The notes beneath the pieces are model-generated. The model saw only the letters and a program-made list of their open reading frames with translations. It searched no databases and was not told the origin of the DNA. A program made the translations under genes and the position numbers. This document shows, piece after piece, positions 6,201-11,076 of a stretch of 11,076 bases of DNA (position 1 is its first letter; each line of letters begins with the position of its first letter). The stretch is from an uncultured Clostridium sp. (lineage in GTDB: Bacteria; Bacillota; Clostridia; TANB77; CAG-508), in NCBI GenBank assembly GCA_900552655.1, contig USAE01000048.1, positions 1 to 11,076 on the forward strand. Direction: 5' to 3'.

Positions 6201-6207
6201 TATTTTG
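6190..6207. promoter_or_regulatory. Candidate operator: 18-bp palindrome over the -35 box
   Basis: CAAAATAT-CA-ATATTTTG is a perfect 8+8 bp inverted repeat that covers the whole -35 hexamer of the antitoxin-fic promoter. A repressor bound here would block RNA polymerase. Whether the antitoxin, the toxin complex or another regulator binds is unknown. Confidence 0.55.
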
Positions 6208-6294
6208 AGGCTTCAAATCAATTTATGTACACCTCTTTTTTAACAAATATTAAATTTAAATCTAATGCACTCAATAAGTCGCTAGCACTAGAAA

Positions 6295-6316
6295 AAGACT
6301 GTATAAATACAGTCTT
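6295..6316 (-). terminator. Intrinsic terminator of the DUF5684-like gene
   Basis: AAGACTGTA (6295-6303), 4-base loop, TACAGTCTT (6308-6316). On the minus strand the stem directly follows the TAG stop and leads into TTTTTC. Confidence 0.82.
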
Positions 6317-7141
6317 CTATTTTTTATTAAATCCTACATATTTAGTTTTCTTAGAAAATGCTAAAATAGCTTCAAATATTGGTCCTAGTAACCATAATCC
6401 AAAACCAAATCCTATTCCTTTTTTAAATCCTTCTGCTAAAGTAAACTTAGTGTAAATATTTATAATTGCTAATGCAAACCATCCTACTACTGGTACCAAT
6501 AATAATAGTAATACCCATGGTGACACATCGCTTATTTTATACATAACTACATCTCTATATATTGGTATTAAAGATGCCCAACCATTTTTTCCTGCTTTTT
6601 TATATATTCTCCATCTAACAATAATATTATATATTATTAACACAACAATTACCCACATAATTGTTTTAACTATAGAAAATGCCATTATAACATTTATACC
6701 TAAAGATAATTTATCTGTTGGAGTCATGTCTTTTTCTATATCATTTAATATTTCTGATGGGTTTTTTCCCTCTTCTAATTGTTTTTGTATTTCGTCTATA
6801 TTTATATCTTCAGAAAGTATTTTATTTAATTGTTTTTCATCAACAGATTTTAAAACGTTAGTTCCTGAATCTATAACATTTTCACTTATACCTTTTTCTA
6901 CTAATAACTCTTTATTTTTTTCTATTTCGCTTGCAATTTCTTCATTGCTATAATCTTCACTTAAATCTTTATAAATTTGTAACACATCATAAATGTCTAA
7001 ATTTTCTTTTCCACTTGACTCTATCACATTTTTTATATCTTCTAAATTATTTACTTCTACTGTGTTATTTGCCATTGCAAATGTCATACAAAAACTCATT
7101 GCTATAGTTAAAATTATACTTACTATTACTTTTCTTTTCAT
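6317..7141 (-). CDS. Membrane protein with C-terminal DUF5684-like domain
   Basis: Function unknown. A signal peptide (about residues 1-24, KRKVIVSIILTIAMSFCMTF ending A-M-A) leads into an extracellular acidic, helical region (25-145) with repeated short charged helices. Next come a long hydrophobic helix (149-175), the charged motif RWRIYKKAGKNGWASLIPIY (176-195) and two more membrane helices (207-229, 244-262), ending in KKTKYVG. The GWASLIPIYRDVVMY motif followed by hairpin helices matches the DUF5684-type membrane domain found in many Firmicutes, often near signal peptidase genes. The joining of a secreted helical domain to it is notable. ATG at 7141 follows GGAAGG. It has its own promoter and terminator, so it is a single-gene unit. 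Confidence 0.75.
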   Translation of the reverse strand: MKRKVIVSIILTIAMSFCMTFAMANNTVEVNNLEDIKNVIESSGKENLDIYDVLQIYKDLSEDYSNEEIASEIEKNKELLVEKGISENVIDSGTNVLKSVDEKQLNKILSEDINIDEIQKQLEEGKNPSEILNDIEKDMTPTDKLSLGINVIMAFSIVKTIMWVIVVLIIYNIIVRWRIYKKAGKNGWASLIPIYRDVVMYKISDVSPWVLLLLLVPVVGWFALAIINIYTKFTLAEGFKKGIGFGFGLWLLGPIFEAILAFSKKTKYVGFNKK

Positions 7142-7183
7142 TTGATTGTTCCTTCCTTTTTTATATTAATTAGCTACATTATT

Positions 7184-7212
7184 ATTAAACTATATTTTTT
7201 ATTTTTTATCAA
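7184..7212 (-). promoter_or_regulatory. Promoter of the DUF5684-like gene
   Basis: On the minus strand TTGATA (7212-7207), 17 bases, TTTAAT (7189-7184). It begins just after the dipeptidase stop codon. I see no terminator between, so read-through from the ABC/pepD operon is also possible. Confidence 0.55.
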
Positions 7213-7217
7213 TAGTT

Positions 7218-8624
7218 TTATATTGTATTTAATAATTCTTTAACAAATTTCCACATTTTTTTTGTAGATTTTATAGATAGTCTTTCGCTTGGGCTATGCA
7301 CATCGTAAGTGTTTGGACCTATGCAAATATATTCACAATCTTTCTTTTTACTAGTAAAAAATCCTCCTTCTACAACTCCTTGTGACACTACTTCTTCCAT
7401 TTCTTCATCAAAAAGATTTTTATAAATTTTTTTACATTCATTAGCTAAAATATTATTTTCTTTTTTTGGTACTCCTTTTAAATTTTGTTTCCACACTATT
7501 TCTATGTCATATCTTTTTATTAAATTATCTAAATTTTCTAAATATTCAGTTTCATATTTTTGTACATTACTCCTTTCTGAAAATTCTATTTCTATATTAT
7601 CCTTATTTGTAGTTACTTTAGCCATGTTTCCAGATTGTAAAACATTTCCTTCATCATCTTTTTCTATAGCTCCATTTTGAAATTCTTTAATAAAATTTAT
7701 AATTTTATTACTTGTTTTTTCGTCTATTGTTTCTACGATATTCTTGTTTTCGTTAAGTTTTATTATTACATTTTCACCAAAAAATTCTTTTTGCTTTTTT
7801 ATTTCTTCTTCTATAATCGCTTTTGCTTTTTTATCACTAGTAACAAATTTTATGCAAGCATTTCTTGGTATAACATTTACTCTGCTTCCGCCTTCTATAT
7901 ATGCGAGTTTAGTGTCTTTTAACTTACTTATTATATCTATTCCTAATTTTAATGGATTTCCTCTTTTCTCATCTCCTATATTTCCTCCAGAATGACCTCC
8001 TTTAAAATTATCATATATTAGTTCAAATCCAGCTTCACTATTTTTATTAGCACTATATTTTACCTTTCCTTTCCATTCATTACACTCTGCAGAACTTACT
8101 AATATTTTCCCTTCTTTTCCATTATCTAATGAAATTATTCTATTACTTTCTATCTTATCTAAATCTAAATTTATTGCACCTTTCATTGTAGTTTCTTCTT
8201 CAGAAGTAAAAATACATTCTATTTTTGGACTTTCTATTTTTTCACAATCTAACACTGCTAACATAATTGCAACTCCTATACCATTATCTGCTCCAAGAGT
8301 TGTCTCTTTAGCCTTTATAAAGTCTTCTTCTACATATAATTTTAGTCCGTCTTTAGAAAAATCGTGTTTACTTCCTACTATTTTTTCACATATCATATCT
8401 GTATGCGCTTGTAATGCAATTGGTTTTTCTTCTATTTTACTATTACTTGCTTCTTTTGTTATTACTATGTTTTTGTAGTCATCAACATAATATTTTAAAT
8501 TTCTATTTTCTGAAAATTTCTTTAAGTATTCTACAATTTTATCTTCTTCTCCAGATTTTCTTGGAATATTACTTATTTCTTCAAAAAATTTCATAACTTT
8601 ACATGGTTTTATTCCTTCTAACAT
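7218..8624 (-). CDS. pepD: M20-family aminoacyl-histidine dipeptidase (PepD-like)
   Basis: Cytosolic di-zinc peptidase that splits dipeptides such as Xaa-His (carnosinase type). The metal site of the M20 family is visible: His74 in LQAHTDM (with Asp76 as its partner), Asp113 in TLGADNG, Glu142/Glu143 in FTSEEET (base and ligand), Asp167 in SLDNGKEG and a C-terminal His443 in DVHSPSERL. GGHSGGNI (about 209-216) lies in the lid/dimerisation insert typical of PepD. The length of 468 aa is close to the usual 480-490. ATG at 8624 follows AAAGGAGG. It starts 13 bases after the ABC ATPase stop, so it is the last gene of the amino-acid uptake operon and would supply free amino acids from imported or internal dipeptides. 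Confidence 0.93.
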   Translation of the reverse strand: MLEGIKPCKVMKFFEEISNIPRKSGEEDKIVEYLKKFSENRNLKYYVDDYKNIVITKEASNSKIEEKPIALQAHTDMICEKIVGSKHDFSKDGLKLYVEEDFIKAKETTLGADNGIGVAIMLAVLDCEKIESPKIECIFTSEEETTMKGAINLDLDKIESNRIISLDNGKEGKILVSSAECNEWKGKVKYSANKNSEAGFELIYDNFKGGHSGGNIGDEKRGNPLKLGIDIISKLKDTKLAYIEGGSRVNVIPRNACIKFVTSDKKAKAIIEEEIKKQKEFFGENVIIKLNENKNIVETIDEKTSNKIINFIKEFQNGAIEKDDEGNVLQSGNMAKVTTNKDNIEIEFSERSNVQKYETEYLENLDNLIKRYDIEIVWKQNLKGVPKKENNILANECKKIYKNLFDEEMEEVVSQGVVEGGFFTSKKKDCEYICIGPNTYDVHSPSERLSIKSTKKMWKFVKELLNTI

Positions 8625-8637
8625 AATTATCCTCCTT

Positions 8638-9408
8638 TTATTTTAAATATCTTCTTAAGAATTCTTTTGTTCTTTCTTTCTTTGGATTTTCTATAACCTC
8701 TTCTGGTCTTCCTTCTTCTACAATCTCTCCTTTGCTCATAAAAATAACTCTATCTGCAATTTCACGTGCAAACCCTATTTCATGTGTTACTATAACCATT
8801 GTCCTTTTTTCTTTTGCTAGCTGTTTTACAACTTTTAAAACTTCTCCTACAAGTTCTGGGTCAAGTGCACTTGTGGGTTCATCCATAAAAATGATTTTTG
8901 GGTTTATAGCAAGTGTTCTTGCTATAGAAACTCTTTGTTGTTCTCCACCAGATAAGTTACATGGATATTGGTTTATTTTTTCTTCTAATCCCATTCTTGC
9001 TAATATTTTTGTTGCCTCTTCTTCTGCATCTTTCTTTGGTTTATTTAGCACTTGTATCATAGCTTCTGTTACATTTTCTAGAACTGATAAGTGAGGAAAT
9101 AAATTAAAATTTTGAAATACCATTCCACATTCTAAGTTCATTTTGTTTAATATCTCTTTTTCTGAATATATTACTTTTTTGTTTTCTCCCTTATTCTCTT
9201 TTACCATAGAATCTCCACAAATTGTTATATTCCCACCATCCATTTTTTCTAATTGATTTATAATTCGTAAAATTGTAGATTTTCCAGATCCTGAAGATCC
9301 TATTATTGCTAATACTTCTCCTTCGTTTACAGAAAATGAGACATTTTTTAAGGCATAGTTTTTACTATATGTTTTTACTAAATTCTCTACTTTTAAAATT
9401 TCTTTCAT
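8638..9408 (-). CDS. Polar amino-acid ABC transporter, ATP-binding subunit
   Basis: Powers amino-acid import; sits on the inner face of the membrane as a dimer with the permease. All nucleotide-binding motifs are intact: Walker A GSSGSGKST (37-45), Q-loop Gln99 in MVFQNFNLFPHLSV, signature LSGGEQQ (152-158), Walker B IIFMDE (172-177), the D-loop SALD, and switch His209 in VTHEIGFA. The FPHLSVLENV segment is typical of the GlnQ/HisP group. The 256 residues include an insert of about 15 residues before the Q-loop (near 66-92, lysine/glutamate-rich). ATG follows AAGGAG; the gene starts 16 bases after the permease stop. The exact amino acid carried is not visible. Confidence 0.95.
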   Translation of the reverse strand: MKEILKVENLVKTYSKNYALKNVSFSVNEGEVLAIIGSSGSGKSTILRIINQLEKMDGGNITICGDSMVKENKGENKKVIYSEKEILNKMNLECGMVFQNFNLFPHLSVLENVTEAMIQVLNKPKKDAEEEATKILARMGLEEKINQYPCNLSGGEQQRVSIARTLAINPKIIFMDEPTSALDPELVGEVLKVVKQLAKEKRTMVIVTHEIGFAREIADRVIFMSKGEIVEEGRPEEVIENPKKERTKEFLRRYLK

Positions 9409-9424
9409 CTTTTTTTCTCCTTTA

Positions 9425-10075
9425 CTAAGTTATTGTATAATAATTATATTTTTTCTCTGCTCTATTAAACACATATGTAATTATTGTACATAAAATTAGA
9501 TATATTAATCCTGCAACACATAATGGAACTATAGAAAATTGATAACTTGCTTGTTTTTGTGCTAATGCAAATATTTCTGTTATACCAATTATTTGTGCTA
9601 GTGATGTTGTTTTTATTAATGATATTACTTCATTTGACATCGATGGTAATATTCTTTTTATAATTTGTGGTAATAATATTCTAAAAAATGTTTGTGTTTT
9701 ACTAAATCCTAGTGTAAATGCTGCTTCTTTTTGCCCCTTTGGTATGCTTAATATTCCACTTCTGAATATTTCTGCAAAATATGCTGCATAGTTTACTACA
9801 AATGCAATTATTATTGCTACAAATCTATCATAATTAATTTTAAATAAATAATATGGCGCAAAATATATAAATATTATTTGTAACATCATAGGTGTTCCTC
9901 TTATAATTAGTATATATAACTTTGTTATATTACTTATTATTTTATTTTTAGAATTTCTTGCCATTGCTACTAATATTCCTGCAGGAATTCCTAACAATAA
10001 TGTAAGTGTAAAAATTAGTAAAGTTGTTCCAAGTCCTTCAGATAATATTTTTACTAAATTAAAAAAATTCTCCAT
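9425..10075 (-). CDS. Polar amino-acid ABC transporter, permease subunit
   Basis: Membrane channel of a HisM/GlnP-type importer, 216 residues with about five membrane helices (roughly 15-38, 56-78, 84-104, 150-170, 180-202). RGTPMMLQIIF (59-69) is the conserved segment of this family. The EAA loop that contacts the ATPase reads KGQKEAAFTLGFSKTQTF and ends RILLPQ (113-137). Only one permease gene is present, so it must act as a homodimer. It begins 11 bases after the binding-protein stop, with GGAGG overlapping that gap. Confidence 0.94.
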   Translation of the reverse strand: MENFFNLVKILSEGLGTTLLIFTLTLLLGIPAGILVAMARNSKNKIISNITKLYILIIRGTPMMLQIIFIYFAPYYLFKINYDRFVAIIIAFVVNYAAYFAEIFRSGILSIPKGQKEAAFTLGFSKTQTFFRILLPQIIKRILPSMSNEVISLIKTTSLAQIIGITEIFALAQKQASYQFSIVPLCVAGLIYLILCTIITYVFNRAEKKYNYYTIT

Positions 10076-10086
10076 TATTTTTCCTC

Positions 10087-10866
10087 CTAAACTGTTAAAT
10101 CTTTACCAAACCATTTTTCTGATAACTCTTTTAGTTTTCCCTCTTGTTTTAATTCATCTAATGCTTTTTCTACTTTATCTTTTAGTTCTACATTTCCCTT
10201 TTTAAATGCTATAACCATACCTTTAGATTCTTCTCCTATCCCTATTGCATCAAATGTCTTAAATTCTTTATTTTGTTTTTCTATAATATAATTTCCAGAA
10301 ATTTGGCTCATATAAACTGCATCTATATTTCCTGTTTCTAAATCCATTAATGCTGTTAAGTAATCTGTATATCCTATTATTTCGCCTAGTTCTTTTCCAT
10401 AGTTAGATTCATTTAATCTTTTTTCTTGCGTAGATCCACTTTGAACTCCAATTTTTTTACCTTTTAATTCATCTTGATCTTCATAAGATGAATCTTCTTT
10501 TACAACAAACATAGATTTATCTTTAACATATGGTTTGCTTAATGTCATAACATTATTTCTGTCTTCTGTATAACCGAAGCCATTCCATATACAATCAATG
10601 TTTCCTGAATCTAACTCTTGTTCTTTAGCAGCCCAAGATATTGTTTGAGTCTTTAGTTCCATCCCCATTTTTTTGCAAACTTCATTTGCTAAATCAATGT
10701 CAAATCCTACTAATTCATTGTTTTCATTTCTATATCCCATTGGCGGAAAGCTATCATCCATACCTAATATAAAAGTGTTTTCATCTTTTGGCTTGTTTAT
10801 TGAAACTCCTAATATAACTCCTATTATTACTATTACACCTATTATAATTAAAATTTTTTTATTCAT
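10087..10866 (-). CDS. Amino-acid ABC transporter, substrate-binding protein (family 3)
   Basis: Captures an amino acid outside the membrane and delivers it to the permease. Family 3 solute-binding motifs: GMDDSFPPMGY (35-45), GFDIDLANEVCKKMG (54-68, signature), NIDCIWNGFGYTEDR (89-103, with the carboxylate-binding Arg103), GVQSGST (140-146) and IDAVYM (181-186). The N-terminus is a strong hydrophobic helix (4-22) after NKK, but there is no lipobox cysteine, so it is probably held by an uncleaved helix or processed by ordinary signal peptidase rather than lipidated. ATG at 10866 follows TAGGAGG. It is the first gene of the operon with the permease, ATPase and PepD. Specificity cannot be read from the sequence. 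Confidence 0.94.
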   Translation of the reverse strand: MNKKILIIIGVIVIIGVILGVSINKPKDENTFILGMDDSFPPMGYRNENNELVGFDIDLANEVCKKMGMELKTQTISWAAKEQELDSGNIDCIWNGFGYTEDRNNVMTLSKPYVKDKSMFVVKEDSSYEDQDELKGKKIGVQSGSTQEKRLNESNYGKELGEIIGYTDYLTALMDLETGNIDAVYMSQISGNYIIEKQNKEFKTFDAIGIGEESKGMVIAFKKGNVELKDKVEKALDELKQEGKLKELSEKWFGKDLTV

Positions 10867-10940
10867 TTTTTACCTCCTAATATTTTATTAATCTAAAATT
10901 GTTTTGGCATACTTGCCTATCTTATAAATAAGAAAACATT

Positions 10941-10970
10941 AAATTAAAATGTCGCGATTCGTTTTAATTT
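10941..10970. promoter_or_regulatory. Operator-like palindrome upstream of the ABC operon
   Basis: AAATTAAAA (10941-10949) and TTTTAATTT (10962-10970) are exact inverse complements around a 12-base centre that itself holds TCGCGA (10952-10957), a GC island in AT-rich DNA. It lies about 75-105 bases before the first gene. It is a possible regulator site for the uptake operon. A TATAAG element downstream (near 10921-10926) could be a -10, but its -35 is poor. Confidence 0.4.
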
Positions 10971-10974
10971 ATAT

Positions 10975-11019
10975 GAAAAAAAGACCCTAAAGATACTAAA
11001 TTAGCACCTTTAAGGTCTT
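10975..11019 (-). terminator. Strong intrinsic terminator upstream of the ABC operon
   Basis: On the minus strand the arms AAGACCTTAAAGGTGCTAA (11019-11001) and TTAGTATCTTTAGGGTCTT (10999-10981) pair along most of their length with three G-U pairs, followed by a T-run (10982-10975). It either ends a gene beyond the right edge or acts as a transcription brake in a longer leader of the ABC operon. Confidence 0.75.
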
Positions 11020-11027
11020 AAAATCAT

Positions 11028-11076
11028 AACCACCCGTAAAACGGGTGGTTTGCTCTGCGCCTAGAAGGCTTTTGTA
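11028..11076. mobile_element. Hairpin resembling an IS200/IS605-type end, cut by the edge
   Basis: AACCACCCGT (11028-11037), AAA, ACGGGTGGTT (11041-11050) is a perfect GC-rich 10-bp stem, followed by GCTCTGCGCC and a small GCC-TAGAA-GGC hairpin with TTTTGTA. From memory, this kind of sequence flanks IS200/IS605-type (tnpA) elements in Clostridia, where subterminal hairpins are recognised by the transposase. No transposase gene is in view, so it could instead be a solo end or a short non-autonomous copy. Confidence 0.45.

Noticed and set aside
6225..6455. Plus-strand open frame of 76 codons across the end of the DUF5684-like gene
   Set aside because: It crosses the terminator and overlaps the end of a better supported gene; there is no ribosome site.
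10867..11076. T-box or amino-acid riboswitch ahead of the ABC operon, suggested by GGGTGGTT and a terminator
   Set aside because: The GGGTGG is the arm of a perfect simple hairpin and the T-box core (GGUGGNACCGCG) and specifier stem are not recognisable.

Overview
The window is very AT-rich. It carries a spore-coat-type gene (cotJC-like), Shine-Dalgarno sites of the AAGGAGG type, and arginine codons that are mostly AGA with a few CGA/CGT/CGC. This points to a low-GC, spore-forming member of the Clostridia (Bacillota). No rRNA, tRNA or CRISPR array was seen.

Layout. Positions 1-771 hold a minus-strand ECF sigma factor with its overlapping zinc-finger anti-sigma gene (cut by the left edge), behind an ECF-type, probably self-recognised, promoter. 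Positions 976-2930 are plus strand: a candidate promoter, a small ORF without a normal start codon, and a large serine recombinase whose frame is broken twice. Directly after it, without the first part of its gene, comes the rest of a CotJC/manganese-catalase gene (2922-3359). This is the layout of an element inserted inside a sporulation gene and bordered by its own recombinase (compare skin in sigK). A two-way terminator (3384-3407) ends the region. The rest is minus strand: a GNAT acetyltransferase, metK, a Fic AMP-transferase with a small candidate antitoxin, a DUF5684-like membrane protein, and a four-gene operon for amino-acid uptake (binding protein, permease, ATPase) plus an M20 aminoacyl-histidine dipeptidase. 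The right edge has a strong terminator and a hairpin that looks like an IS200/IS605-type end.

Most unusual observation. Both breaks in the recombinase frame fall exactly on an in-frame CGG codon (1799-1801 and 2232-2234). At each, skipping the C restores a conserved glycine (GGA, GGT) and the family motif, giving a clean 520-residue recombinase. I found no other in-frame CGG codon in any gene I call here. Either two inserted Cs happen to look alike (decay or sequencing error), or CGG is unassigned or poorly read in this organism and triggers +1 frameshifting. Because the gene would control restoration of cotJC, the two possibilities have opposite consequences: a locked, dead spore gene, or a recombinase under translational control.

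How the genes work together. The sigma/anti-sigma pair is a self-contained envelope-type signalling switch. The recombinase and cotJC form a possible sporulation-linked rearrangement unit. The Fic pair looks like a toxin-antitoxin unit with a palindrome over its own -35 box. The ABC genes and dipeptidase couple amino-acid import to peptide breakdown. metK and the GNAT gene are separately expressed neighbours.
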